From: Nocardia otitidiscaviarum NBRC 14405 | GTDB taxonomy: Bacteria > Actinomycetota > Actinomycetes > Mycobacteriales > Mycobacteriaceae | Direction of reading: 5' to 3' | Assembly: GCF_000308635.1 (NCBI RefSeq) | Contig: NZ_BAGD01000104.1 | Coordinates: 1 to 64,000 of the forward strand | DNA length: 64,000 bases | In this document: positions 18,240 to 27,205 of the stretch, one piece after another | How positions within the stretch are numbered: position 1 is the first letter of the stretch | How the letters are laid out: every line of letters starts with the position of its first letter | Translations under genes and position numbers: made by a program | Notes under the pieces: generated by a model | Database searches by the model: none | Seen by the model: only the letters and a program-made list of their open reading frames with translations | What the model was told of the DNA's origin: nothing

Positions 18240-21200
18240 GTGAGCAGCTCAACAGACCAGTTCGGACAGAACCAGTGGCTCGTCGACGAGATGTACCAGA
18301 AGTACAAACAGGACCCGTCGTCTGTCGATGAGAGCTGGCACGAGTTCCTCGCCGACTACACACCGGAGAACAACGCCGACGGCAACAGCCAGGCCGCCGC
18401 CCCGGCCGCTGCCGCCGCCGCTCCGGCTCCCGCCCCGCCGCGGCCCGCCGCTCCGAAGCCCGCCGCCGCGCCCGCACCGGCACCGGCACCGGCCAAGGCT
18501 CCCGCGCAGGCGCGCTCCCCGCAGACCACTCCCGCCCCCGCCTCCAACGCCGCCCCCACCGCGGGTGCGCCGAAGGCGGACGTGAGCGATGAGGCCAAGG
18601 TCCTACGCGGGCCCGCCGCGGCGGTCGTGAAGAACATGTCGGCGTCCCTGACCATCCCCACCGCCACCTCCGTGCGCGCCATCCCGGCGAAGCTGATGAT
18701 CGACAACCGTCTGGTCATCAACAATCACCTGGCCCGCACCCGCGGCGGCAAGATCTCCTTCACCCACCTGCTCGGCTACGCCATCGTGCAGGCGGTCAAG
18801 TCCTTCCCGAACCTGAACCGGCACTTCGCCGAGATCGACGGGAAGCCCAACGCGGTCACCCCGGCGCACACCAACCTGGGTCTGGCCATCGACCTGCCCG
18901 GCAAGGACGGCAACCGCTCCCTGGTCGTGGCGGCCATCAAGAACTGCGAGGGCATGACCTTCGCACAGTTCCACAGCGCCTACGAGGACATCGTGCGCCG
19001 CGCCCGCGACGGCAAGCTGGGCATCGAGGACTTCTCGGGCGTCACCATCTCGCTGACCAACCCGGGCACCATCGGCACCAACCATTCGGTGCCGCGGCTC
19101 ATGCCGGGTCAGGGCGCGATCATCGGTGCGGGCGCCATGGAGTACCCGGCCGAGTTCCAGGGCATGGGTGACGACCAGCTCGCCGAGATCGGTATCGGCA
19201 AGCTGATGACGCTCACCTCCACCTACGACCACCGCATCATCCAGGGCGCGGAGTCCGGCGACTTCCTGCGCACCATCCACCAGCTGCTGATCTCCGACGA
19301 GTTCTACGACGAGATCTTCCACGGCATGGGCGTGCCCTACGAGCCGGTGCGCTGGCGCCGCGACGTCACCGAGCGCGGCATCGACAAGAGCGTGCGCGTG
19401 CAGGAGCTCATCGCCGCGTACCGCAACCGCGGCCACCTGATGGCCGACACCGATCCGCTGCGGCTGGTCAAGGACAAGTTCCGCTCGCATCCGGACCTGG
19501 ACGTCACCGAGCACGGCCTGACCCTGTGGGATCTGGACCGCGAATTCAATGTGGCGGGCTTCCACGGCCAGGAGCGCATGAAGCTGCGCGACGTGCTGTC
19601 CATCCTGCGCGACGCCTACTGCCGCCACGTCGGCGTGGAGTACACCCACATCCTCGATCCCGAGCAGTTGCAGTGGATCCAGGACCGGGTCGAGCAGAAG
19701 CACGAGAAGCCGTCGGTCGCCGAGCAGAAGTACATTCTGTCGCGGCTGAACGCCGCCGAGGCGTTCGAGACCTTCCTGCAGACCAAGTACGTGGGTCAGA
19801 AGCGCTTCTCGCTGGAGGGCGCGGAGTCGGTCATCCCGATGATGGACTCGGTCATCAACCAGTGCGCCGAGCACGCCCTCGACGAGGTCGTCATCGGTAT
19901 GCCGCACCGTGGCCGCCTGAACGTGCTGGCCAATATCGTCGGCAAGCCCTACTCGAAGATCTTCACCGAGTTCGAGGGCAATATGAACCCGGCCGCCACG
20001 CACGGCTCCGGTGACGTGAAGTACCACCTGGGCGCGCAGGGCACCTACATCCAGATGTTCGGCGACAACGACATCACGGTGTCGCTGACCGCCAACCCCT
20101 CGCACCTGGAGGCGGTGGACCCGGTGCTGGAGGGCCTGGTCCGCGCCAAGCAGGACCTGCTCACCAAGGAGGACCTGTCCACCAAGGGCGAGGAGGAGCG
20201 CAACTTCTCCGTCGTGCCGCTCATGCTGCACGGCGACGCGGCCTTCGCGGGCCAGGGCGTGGTGGCCGAGACCCTGAACCTGTCGGGTCTGCGCGGCTAC
20301 CGCACCGGCGGCACCGTGCACATCGTGGTCAACAACCAGATCGGCTTCACCACCGCGCCGGAGTACTCGCGCTCCACCGAATACTCCACCGATATCGCGA
20401 AGTTCATCGGTGCGCCGATCTTCCACGTGAACGGCGACGATCCCGAAGCCTGCGTGTGGGTGGCCGAGCTGGCCGTCGACTACCGGCAGAAGTTCAACAA
20501 GGACGTCGTCATCGACCTCATCTGCTACCGCCGCCGCGGGCACAACGAGGGCGACGACCCGTCGATGACCCAGCCGCAGATGTACGACGTGATCGACACC
20601 AAGCGTTCGGTGCGCAAGATCTACACCGAGAGCCTGATCGGTCGTGGCGACATCTCCATGAAGGAAGCCGAAGACGCCCTCCGCGACTACCAGGGTCAGC
20701 TGGAGCGCGTCTTCAACGAGGTCCGCGAGCTGGAGAAGTACCGGCCGGAACCGTCGGAGTCGGTCGAGGACGACCAGCAGATTCCGCCGAATATGGTTAC
20801 CGCCGTGGACAAGACGGTGCTGCAGCGCATCGGCGACGCGTTCGTGAACGTGCCCGAGGGCTTCAGTGTGCACCCGCGCGTCAAGCCGGTGCTGGAGCGC
20901 CGCCGCGAAATGGCCTACGAGGGCAAGGTGGACTGGGCGTTCGCCGAGCTGCTCGCCTTCGGCACCCTGATCGACGAGGGGCACGCGGTGCGCCTGACGG
21001 GTCAGGACTCCCGTCGCGGCACCTTCACCCAGCGCCACTCGGTGATCATCGACCGCAAGACCGGCGCGGAGTACACCCCGCTGCACAACATCGGGTCGAC
21101 GAACGCCGGCTGGTTCGCGGTGCACGATTCGGCGCTGAGCGAATTCGCCGCCGTCGGTTTCGAATACGGCTACTCGCTGGGCAACCCGGACGCGCTGGTG

Positions 21201-21980
21201 CTGTGGGAGGCGCAGTTCGGCGACTTCGTCAACGGCGCGCAGACCATCATCGACGAGTTCATCTCCTCCGGTGAGGCCAAGTGGGGTCAGCTCTCCGAGG
21301 TCGTGCTGCTGCTGCCGCACGGTCACGAGGGTCAGGGCCCAGACCACACCTCCGGCCGTATCGAGCGGTTCCTCCAGCTGTGTGCGGAGGGCTCGATGAC
21401 GGTGGCGGTGCCGTCCACGCCGTCGAACTACTTCCACCTGCTGCGCCGCCACGCGCTGGACGGCATCCGCCGCCCGCTGGTGGTCTTCACGCCGAAGTCC
21501 ATGCTGCGCAACAAGGCCGTCATCTCCGATATCGAGGACTTCACGGACAACAAGTTCCGCACCGTCCTGGAGGAGCCGACCTACGAGAGCGGTGACGGCG
21601 ACCGGTCGAAGGTCAAGCGCGTGCTGCTCACCTCGGGCAAGCTCTACTACGAGCTGGTGGCGGAGAAGCAGAAGCGGGGCCGTGACGATGTCGCCATCGT
21701 GCGCGTCGAGCAGCTGTACCCGATTCCGAAGTTCCGCCTGAACGAGGCGCTGGAGGGCTACGCCGCCGCCACCGATCTGGTGTGGATCCAGGAGGAGCCC
21801 GCCAACCAGGGTGCGTGGCCGTTCTTCGGCCTGAACCTGCCGGAGATCCTCCCGGCCCGGTTCGGCAAGCTGCGCCGCATCTCGCGCCGCGCCATGTCGG
21901 CCCCGTCCTCGGGTTCGTCGAAGGTGCACGCCGTGGAGCAGCAGGAGATCATCGAAGAGGCGTTCGCGGCGACCTCGTAA
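18240..21980 (+). CDS. kgd: Multifunctional 2-oxoglutarate decarboxylase/dehydrogenase E1o-E2o (Kgd)
   Basis: A 1246-aa protein colinear with mycobacterial Kgd. It has an N-terminal E1-type segment (QFGQNQWLVDEMYQKY), a Pro/Ala linker (about 45-110), an E2o-like acyltransferase domain ending at DHRIIQGAESGDF near residue 330, and a ThDP-dependent E1o domain (VVIGMPHRGRLNVLANIVG; HNEGDDPSM; LLPHGHEGQGPDHTS). It decarboxylates 2-oxoglutarate in the TCA cycle and works with dihydrolipoamide dehydrogenase and an E2. In mycobacteria it is inhibited by the FHA protein GarA. GTG at 18240 (VSSSTDQFGQ) matches the known N-terminus better than the in-frame ATG at 18222. A hairpin follows the stop. Confidence 0.97.
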   Translation: MSSSTDQFGQNQWLVDEMYQKYKQDPSSVDESWHEFLADYTPENNADGNSQAAAPAAAAAAPAPAPPRPAAPKPAAAPAPAPAPAKAPAQARSPQTTPAPASNAAPTAGAPKADVSDEAKVLRGPAAAVVKNMSASLTIPTATSVRAIPAKLMIDNRLVINNHLARTRGGKISFTHLLGYAIVQAVKSFPNLNRHFAEIDGKPNAVTPAHTNLGLAIDLPGKDGNRSLVVAAIKNCEGMTFAQFHSAYEDIVRRARDGKLGIEDFSGVTISLTNPGTIGTNHSVPRLMPGQGAIIGAGAMEYPAEFQGMGDDQLAEIGIGKLMTLTSTYDHRIIQGAESGDFLRTIHQLLISDEFYDEIFHGMGVPYEPVRWRRDVTERGIDKSVRVQELIAAYRNRGHLMADTDPLRLVKDKFRSHPDLDVTEHGLTLWDLDREFNVAGFHGQERMKLRDVLSILRDAYCRHVGVEYTHILDPEQLQWIQDRVEQKHEKPSVAEQKYILSRLNAAEAFETFLQTKYVGQKRFSLEGAESVIPMMDSVINQCAEHALDEVVIGMPHRGRLNVLANIVGKPYSKIFTEFEGNMNPAATHGSGDVKYHLGAQGTYIQMFGDNDITVSLTANPSHLEAVDPVLEGLVRAKQDLLTKEDLSTKGEEERNFSVVPLMLHGDAAFAGQGVVAETLNLSGLRGYRTGGTVHIVVNNQIGFTTAPEYSRSTEYSTDIAKFIGAPIFHVNGDDPEACVWVAELAVDYRQKFNKDVVIDLICYRRRGHNEGDDPSMTQPQMYDVIDTKRSVRKIYTESLIGRGDISMKEAEDALRDYQGQLERVFNEVRELEKYRPEPSESVEDDQQIPPNMVTAVDKTVLQRIGDAFVNVPEGFSVHPRVKPVLERRREMAYEGKVDWAFAELLAFGTLIDEGHAVRLTGQDSRRGTFTQRHSVIIDRKTGAEYTPLHNIGSTNAGWFAVHDSALSEFAAVGFEYGYSLGNPDALVLWEAQFGDFVNGAQTIIDEFISSGEAKWGQLSEVVLLLPHGHEGQGPDHTSGRIERFLQLCAEGSMTVAVPSTPSNYFHLLRRHALDGIRRPLVVFTPKSMLRNKAVISDIEDFTDNKFRTVLEEPTYESGDGDRSKVKRVLLTSGKLYYELVAEKQKRGRDDVAIVRVEQLYPIPKFRLNEALEGYAAATDLVWIQEEPANQGAWPFFGLNLPEILPARFGKLRRISRRAMSAPSSGSSKVHAVEQQEIIEEAFAATS

Positions 21981-21997
21981 GGCGAAGCCACGTCCTC

Positions 21998-22044
21998 GAC
22001 GCCGGGTCGACGCCGTTCACTTCGAACGGTTCGCACCCGGCGTC
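21998..22044 (+). terminator. Nested hairpin after kgd
   Basis: Outer 10-bp arms GACGCCGGGT/ACCCGGCGTC enclose an inner CCGTTC/GAACGG hairpin with loop ACTTC. It begins 17 bases after the kgd stop and has no T-run. Confidence 0.6.
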
Positions 22045-22093
22045 GCGGCCGGAGGACTTCCGCCGTCGCGACTCCCGATATCACGAAACCGAC

Positions 22094-22122
22094 ATATTAT
22101 GAATATCGAGGATTCATAATAT
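22094..22122. promoter_or_regulatory. vapBC operator/promoter
   Basis: A perfect 11-bp inverted repeat, ATATTATGAAT and ATTCATAATAT, with a 7-base spacer. The left arm contains TATTAT, a reasonable -10 box, so binding by VapB would block transcription. The right arm runs into the upstream ATG at 22121. Confidence 0.7.
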
Positions 22123-22132
22123 GGGGGTTCGG

Positions 22133-22348
22133 ATGGCAACGACCGTCGAGATTCCCGACGAGATCCTGGCAGAGGCGATGCGCCTCACCGGACTCTCCAC
22201 GAAGAAGGCCGTCATCAACCTGGCCATGACAGAGCTGGTCCAGGGCTACCGGCAGCGCGAGGCACTGACTCGGCTGAAGCGCATGGACCACAATCCGTTC
22301 CTCACCGATGAGGAGCTCGACGACCCGTCGGCCGCGGATCGATCGTGA
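22133..22348 (+). CDS. VapB-type antitoxin
   Basis: A 71-aa protein beginning MATTVEIPDEILAEAMRLTG, the ribbon-helix-helix pattern of VapB antitoxins, with GLSTKKAVINLAMTEL as the helix. The acidic tail (FLTDEELDDPSAADRS) should wrap the toxin. The ATG at 22133 has GGGGG five bases upstream and lies outside the operator. The in-frame ATG at 22121 overlaps the operator and is less likely. The stop overlaps the toxin's GTG by four bases. Confidence 0.85.
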   Translation: MATTVEIPDEILAEAMRLTGLSTKKAVINLAMTELVQGYRQREALTRLKRMDHNPFLTDEELDDPSAADRS

Positions 22349-22779
22349 CGCTCCCTCTTCCCGGTTATCGTCCCCGCTATCTCCTGGACCAGTCGGTGAT
22401 GCCCCACTACTGGTCGCAGCCGAGCATCCGCCGAAGAGTCGATGAACTGGCGGTACACGGAGTGCTGTGCTCCTCGATGGTCACTATGGACGAGGCTCGT
22501 TTCAGTGCGCGCAACAAGCGGGACCTGGCATTCCTCACCGAGCTCTACGGCTCGGTATTCCGTTGGCTCGCCACCGATGCGGATGTCGAGCAGCAGGTAA
22601 GCCGGATTCGCGGCGCGCTGTGGAAGATCGGCGCCGGTCGTGGCGCGCAGACCACGGATATCCAGATCGCCGCTATCGCACTGCGTCACGACGCGACCGT
22701 GGTGCACAACGACACCGACTTCGGCACCATCCAGCGCGCAGTGCCCGAGCTGAAGCAAGTCCGAATAGAACCTTCGTGA
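22345..22779 (+). CDS. VapC-type PIN-domain toxin
   Basis: A 144-aa PIN-domain protein. Acidic residues expected for Mg2+ binding are present: Asp15 in YLLDQSVM, Glu in TMDEARFS, Asp in TTDIQIAAIA and Asp in HNDTDFGTI. VapC toxins are RNases that usually cut tRNA or rRNA. It is translated from a GTG overlapping the vapB stop (GTGA). Unlike the second module at 37.2-37.9 kb, nothing here looks damaged. Confidence 0.87.
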   Translation: MTLPLPGYRPRYLLDQSVMPHYWSQPSIRRRVDELAVHGVLCSSMVTMDEARFSARNKRDLAFLTELYGSVFRWLATDADVEQQVSRIRGALWKIGAGRGAQTTDIQIAAIALRHDATVVHNDTDFGTIQRAVPELKQVRIEPS

Positions 22780-22826
22780 CATGAGCCGGTGACATGAGGC
22801 CGCGGACAATTCGAGCCTCGCCGCGC

Positions 22827-23990
22827 CTACGCTCGCGGCACGCCTCGCCGCGGTGCGGCTGAGACAGGATTGGTTGCGGCCCGACCGGCGAGCACCACCG
22901 TGTTGCCGCCCAGCTGTTTTGCCCGGTACATGGCGGCGTCGGCGCAGCGCAGCAGGTCGTCGGCGGTGGCGCCGTGTTCGAAGGCGGCGACGCCGACGCT
23001 GGCGGTGATCGGGGTGTGCGGGCCGGTCATGGTGGCGATGGCGCGGCAGACGCGTTCGGCCGCAGCCTGTGCGGCGGCCGGGTCCAGGTGCGCGAGGACG
23101 GCGAATTCCTCACCGCCGCTTCGGGCTACGAGAGTGTCGCCGTCGGCGCAGGCGCGTAGTCGGGCCGCGGTGCGGACCAGGATGTCGTCGCCCGCCGAAT
23201 GCCCGTAGGTGTCGTTGACCGCCTTGAAGTCGTCCAGGTCGATGACCATGGCGCAGACCGCGCGACCGTCGTCCACGCCGAACCGACCGGACAGGTAGTA
23301 GTCGAGGCCGCGGCGGTTCAGCAGCGCGGTCAGCGCGTCGGTGAGGGCGTCGGTGCGCAGCACCCAGTAGCAGAAGTGCACGGTGGGCAGCACCACCACG
23401 ATGGCCACGGCCATGATCAGGACGATGGCGACCGCCAGCGCGACGTCACCGGTCTCCCCCGCCAGCCGCGCCGCCAGCACGATCACCGACACCAGGGAGA
23501 ACACGGCATGCGCGGTCAGTGCCCGCGGGCTGTGGAAGACGCTCACGTAGCCGCCCGTGACCACCAGCAGCAACGCCCCGATCGAGCCGTAGACCCGGTC
23601 CTGGTCCATCAGGCACGCCGACACCACCAGCAGGTCGGCCGCCCCGATCAACAGCAGCGATTCGTTCTCCCCCGGCCACGGCCCCAACCACCAGCGCAGC
23701 GCCCACAGCGTCGCCCCGCCGGTCACGAACGCGAAGACGATATGCCCGGCCGTCCCGTGCGGCCCCGCCGGTGAGATCCAGGTGAGCACCGAGATCACCA
23801 CCATGACGGCCCCGCCCGCACCCACCACGATCCGCACCGGCCAGTCCGCCGATCGCGCCGCCAAGGTCCGCAGCAGCCACCGGTAGTCCACCGGATCGTT
23901 CCACCAGGCGCGGACGATCGCACACCTGTCCCGCTCACTACCCGTCGGCAAAGAACGCCCCTTCTTCCGCCGAACACCGAATCCCGCCAT
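22827..23990 (-). CDS. Membrane-bound GGDEF diguanylate cyclase
   Basis: A 387-aa protein with about six N-terminal transmembrane helices (for example VVVISVLTWI and IVLIMAVAIVVVL) and a C-terminal GGDEF domain. The active site reads RSGGEEF near residue 289, and DLDDFKAVNDTYGHSAGDD supplies the metal- and GTP-binding residues. There is no RxxD product-inhibition site four to five residues upstream of the GGEEF that I can see, and no EAL domain. It should make c-di-GMP at the membrane. ATG at 23990 (MAGFGVRRKKG) is preferred; the frame extends to 24116 without support. Confidence 0.88.
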   Translation of the reverse strand: MAGFGVRRKKGRSLPTGSERDRCAIVRAWWNDPVDYRWLLRTLAARSADWPVRIVVGAGGAVMVVISVLTWISPAGPHGTAGHIVFAFVTGGATLWALRWWLGPWPGENESLLLIGAADLLVVSACLMDQDRVYGSIGALLLVVTGGYVSVFHSPRALTAHAVFSLVSVIVLAARLAGETGDVALAVAIVLIMAVAIVVVLPTVHFCYWVLRTDALTDALTALLNRRGLDYYLSGRFGVDDGRAVCAMVIDLDDFKAVNDTYGHSAGDDILVRTAARLRACADGDTLVARSGGEEFAVLAHLDPAAAQAAAERVCRAIATMTGPHTPITASVGVAAFEHGATADDLLRCADAAMYRAKQLGGNTVVLAGRAATNPVSAAPRRGVPRA

Positions 23991-24141
23991 ATGGGACGAT
24001 CCCCCGACCGCGCCCCGGTGCACACACCCCAGCACAAACCGCCCATACGGGCAACCCCCCTTAGCCTGGTTCGGCGATGGGAGGCTCCATGTCGACGTGG
24101 CCCGCTCGCGCGACAACTGAACCCCGCACGACGACGGTGGC

Positions 24142-24161
24142 CCGCGAGTTCGTACTCGCGG
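24142..24161 (-). terminator. Hairpin after the epoxide hydrolase gene
   Basis: Perfect 7-bp arms CCGCGAG/CTCGCGG with loop TTCGTA, 16 bases beyond the stop of the minus-strand gene at 24177. Confidence 0.5.
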
Positions 24162-24176
24162 ACCGTCCCGGTGTCC

Positions 24177-25301
24177 TCAGCGCAACGGGCCGAAGAAGGC
24201 GCGGAGGTCGGCGGCGAGATCGGCAGGGGCCTCCATGGCGGGGAAGTGGAGACCGTGCGGGAAGTCGGTCCAGTGCGCGTTGTCGGGGGCTGGGACGAGG
24301 CGGCGGACGGTGTCGTCGGAGCCGAAGGCGGCGAAGCCCTGGGGGACGCTGGTGGGGCCGCCCCAGTCGGTGCTGTGGGCCTGGTCGTAGAGGGTGTGAG
24401 CGGCGGTGGAGCCGGAGGCGGTGAACCAGTAGAGGCTGACCGTGGTGAGGAGTTGATCGCGGTCGACGGGCCGTTCGGTCCATTCGGCGAACTTCTCGGC
24501 GATCCAGGCCAATTGGAAGATCGGGGAGTCGACCAGGCCGTAGCCGACGGTCTGGGGCCGGGTGTTCTGGATGGCGAGATAGCCGGAGCCGTCCTGCTGG
24601 AACTCCGCTATGCGGGTGAGGATGAGCTTGTCGACCGGATCGTCGGCGTCCAGGCGGTCGGCCATGCCGGGGATGAAGGTCGCGGTCGCGGCGGCGGTGA
24701 ACGGATCGGTGACCACGTGGATGCCGATGACGTGTTCGGGGTCGAAACTCGCCACCATGCCGGAGATGCCCGCGCCCACATCGCCGCCGTGCACGGCGTA
24801 GCGCTCGTAGCCGAGGCGGCGCATGAGTTCCACCCAGGCGCGCCCGGTGCGCGCCATGCTCCAGCCGGTGCCGCTCAGCGGCGTCGACAGCGTGTAGCCG
24901 GGCAACGACGGGGCCACCACGTGGAATGCCTGGCCCTGCTCGGGATTCACCAGCGGCTCGATGAGGTGCAGGAATTCGGCGACCGAACTCGGGAAGCCGT
25001 GGGTTATCAGCAGCGGCGTGGCATCGGGATGGCTCGAGGTCACGTGCAGGAAGTGAACGTGCTGCCCGTCGATGTCGGTGACGTACTGGGGGTAGGCATT
25101 GAGCGCCGCTTCCTGGGCGCGCCAGTCGAAGTCGGTCCGCCAGTAGTCGGCCAACTCCCGCAGGTCGTCCACGGGGATGCCGCGTTCGGGACCGGTGCCG
25201 GGCACGTGCTGGGCGTAGCGGGCGCGGGCCAGCCGGTCGTGCAGGTCGTCGAGGTCGGACTGCGGGATCTCGAGGCGGAAGGGGCGGATATCGGCGTGCA
25301 T
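24177..25301 (-). CDS. Epoxide hydrolase (EHN-domain alpha/beta hydrolase)
   Basis: A 374-aa protein. The N-terminal EHN region (RPFRLEIPQSDLDDLHDRLA, then YWRTDFDWRAQEAALNAYPQ) is the microsomal-epoxide-hydrolase type. The alpha/beta-hydrolase core follows, with oxyanion HGFPSS and the nucleophile Asp in HGGDVGAGI. A catalytic His is expected near the C-terminal HGLHFPAMEAP. It should open epoxides of lipid or xenobiotic origin. ATG at 25301 has GGAG eight bases upstream. It is divergent from the WYL regulator across an operator-like palindrome, so that regulator probably controls it. Confidence 0.88.
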   Translation of the reverse strand: MHADIRPFRLEIPQSDLDDLHDRLARARYAQHVPGTGPERGIPVDDLRELADYWRTDFDWRAQEAALNAYPQYVTDIDGQHVHFLHVTSSHPDATPLLITHGFPSSVAEFLHLIEPLVNPEQGQAFHVVAPSLPGYTLSTPLSGTGWSMARTGRAWVELMRRLGYERYAVHGGDVGAGISGMVASFDPEHVIGIHVVTDPFTAAATATFIPGMADRLDADDPVDKLILTRIAEFQQDGSGYLAIQNTRPQTVGYGLVDSPIFQLAWIAEKFAEWTERPVDRDQLLTTVSLYWFTASGSTAAHTLYDQAHSTDWGGPTSVPQGFAAFGSDDTVRRLVPAPDNAHWTDFPHGLHFPAMEAPADLAADLRAFFGPLR

Positions 25302-25359
25302 CTCGGAACTCCGTTCGGTGCGGTTGCGCTGTCTTGCGCTGGTAAAGCCACGGTAGGGA

Positions 25360-25388
25360 CAATTGCGGAAGGGTTCGTTCCGCAATTG
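25360..25388. promoter_or_regulatory. Operator between the epoxide hydrolase and WYL regulator genes
   Basis: A perfect 11-bp inverted repeat, CAATTGCGGAA and TTCCGCAATTG, with a 7-base spacer. It lies in the 103-base divergent intergenic region and probably overlaps both promoters. Confidence 0.65.
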
Positions 25389-25404
25389 GAGGTGCAATCG
25401 AGAA

Positions 25405-26361
25405 ATGTTGGAAACGTCCGCCCGATTGCTCCGTCTGCTCTCGCTGCTCCAGTCCCGCCGCGACTGGACCAGCGCCGAACTGTCCGATCGTCTGCGCGTC
25501 ACCACGCGCACCGTCCGCAAGGACATCGAGCGCCTGCGCGAACTCGGCTATCCGGTCGAGGCCCGTCCCGGTGTGGACGGCGGCTACCGGCTCGGCGTGG
25601 GCGGCGCGCTACCGCCGCTGCTGCTCGATGACGACGAAGCGGTGGCGGTGGCCATCGGATTGCGCACTGCCGCAACGGGTTCCATTGCGGGCATCGAGGA
25701 GACGTCCTTGCGCGCACTCACCAAACTGCAGCGCATCCTGCCCGCCCGCCTGCGCCACCGGGTGAGCGCCTTCGGCTCGCACACCCTGCCGGTTCCGGCC
25801 CGTGGGCCGCTGGTCGACCCCGAGGTGCTCACCGTGCTCGCCGGGGTCTGCCGCGACAACGAGCGGCTGCGCTTCGACTACAGCTCGCACTCCGGGGCCG
25901 ACACTCGACGCGAGGTCGAGCCCTATCGCCTGGTCAGCCATCGGCAGCGCTGGTACCTGCTGGCCTGGGATCGCGGACGCGACGACTGGCGCACCTTCCG
26001 GGTGGATCGCATCCGCCCGCGCACGCCCACCGGACCGCGCTTCACCCCCCGCGCGCTGCCGCCGGATCACGAGATCAGCGCACGGGTGGAGCGCGGTGTC
26101 GGCGAGGGCACCTGGCGGTACCGGGCGCGGATCATCGTGCACGCCCCGGAAAGCCATGTGCGGGAGCGACTTCCGATTCCGGTGGAGATCGAAGCACAGG
26201 GTCCCGACCGGTGCGCCTTCACGCCGGGCTCCGACCATCCGCTCCAGCTCGCCCTGTACGTGGGCATGCTCGACGCCGACTTCGAGGTGGTGGACGCGCC
26301 GGAACTGGCCGACGCGCTGCGCACCCTCATCGCGCGTTACCGCCGGGCGCTGCCGGACTGA
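25405..26361 (+). CDS. DeoR/YafY-type HTH regulator with WYL domain
   Basis: A 318-aa regulator. The N-terminal winged helix has MLETSARLLRLLSLLQSRRD and LRVTTRTVRKDIERLRELGY. The WYL-type ligand domain contains REVEPYRLVSHRQRWYLLAW, with RWYL in place of a strict WYL motif. Such proteins sense nucleotides or small ligands. The start is ATG at 25405 rather than the ATG at 25363, which lies inside the operator. GGAGG occurs 12 bases upstream. Confidence 0.88.
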   Translation: MLETSARLLRLLSLLQSRRDWTSAELSDRLRVTTRTVRKDIERLRELGYPVEARPGVDGGYRLGVGGALPPLLLDDDEAVAVAIGLRTAATGSIAGIEETSLRALTKLQRILPARLRHRVSAFGSHTLPVPARGPLVDPEVLTVLAGVCRDNERLRFDYSSHSGADTRREVEPYRLVSHRQRWYLLAWDRGRDDWRTFRVDRIRPRTPTGPRFTPRALPPDHEISARVERGVGEGTWRYRARIIVHAPESHVRERLPIPVEIEAQGPDRCAFTPGSDHPLQLALYVGMLDADFEVVDAPELADALRTLIARYRRALPD

Positions 26362-26410
26362 GCGCGTGAAGGGCCTCACACCGCCTTGTCGCCCCACGTT
26401 TCCGCGCCGT

Positions 26411-26428
26411 ATATTCCGCATGGAATAT
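26411..26428. promoter_or_regulatory. Palindrome upstream of padR-mfs
   Basis: ATATTCC and GGAATAT flank GCAT, 35 bases before the PadR-family start. PadR regulators often bind AT-rich palindromes in their own promoters. Confidence 0.55.
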
Positions 26429-26462
26429 TTGGTTCGGGACATCCGCTGGGAGGAATCTGACG

Positions 26463-27167
26463 GTGGCGAAGAAGGCGGCAGGTGCGGCGCTGACGCCGAT
26501 GGCGATCGCGGTGCTCGCCCTGCTGGAGGAGCGGCCGATGCATCCGTACGAGATGTATCAACTGCTCAGGACCCGGCGCGAGGATCACCTGATCAAGATC
26601 CGCCCCGGCTCGCTGTATCACACCGTGGACCGCCTCACCCAGCACGATTTCGCGGCCGCCGAGGGCACCGACCGCGCCGGAAACCGCCCGGAGCGCACCA
26701 TCTACCGGATTACCGACGCGGGCCGCGCCGCCCTGCGCGGCCAGGTCACCGAACTGCTCCGCCAGCCGCTGCGCGAATACCCGATCTTCCCGGTGGCGCT
26801 GGCCGAATCCCACAATCTGCCCCGCGAGCAGGTGCTCGCGGCGCTGCGTGAACGCATCGCCCGGCTGGACGGTGACATCGCCGAACTCGACGCCCTGCGC
26901 GACTGGGTACGCCACAGGAGTGTGCCCCGCCGCTACTGGATGGTCCTGGACTACCTGCGCGCCCAGCGGGCCACCGAGGTCGGCTGGCTGCGCGATTTCG
27001 TCGCCGAACTGGAGAGCGGCGAACTCACTTGGGAGGCATTCGATCCGGAGACCGGCGAGCGCCTGCCCGACCCCGACGAGCGGCTCGGGCACGACTGGGC
27101 CGCCTCGATCTCCGAAGACATCTTCGACGAGGTGCGGAAAGGCGGTGACACCTCCCCGACCCCATGA
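26463..27167 (+). CDS. PadR-family transcriptional regulator
   Basis: A 234-aa protein. The N-terminal winged helix has MAIAVLALLEERPMHPYEMY and RPGSLYHTVDRL, the PadR signature, followed by a C-terminal helical dimerisation region (VLAALRERIARLDGDIAELD). PadR proteins usually repress an adjacent efflux gene until a drug or phenolic ligand binds. The MFS transporter gene begins at or just after its stop codon. The start is GTG at 26463. Confidence 0.9.
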   Translation: MAKKAAGAALTPMAIAVLALLEERPMHPYEMYQLLRTRREDHLIKIRPGSLYHTVDRLTQHDFAAAEGTDRAGNRPERTIYRITDAGRAALRGQVTELLRQPLREYPIFPVALAESHNLPREQVLAALRERIARLDGDIAELDALRDWVRHRSVPRRYWMVLDYLRAQRATEVGWLRDFVAELESGELTWEAFDPETGERLPDPDERLGHDWAASISEDIFDEVRKGGDTSPTP

Positions 27168-27205
27168 ACCGCCCATCCCCACCACTCGGACGAGGAACGA
27201 AACCC

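Noticed and set aside
18603..21929. 1108-codon open frame antisense to kgd
   Set aside because: It is a shadow of a highly conserved gene in GC-rich DNA; the product is His/Arg/Val-rich with no recognised domain.
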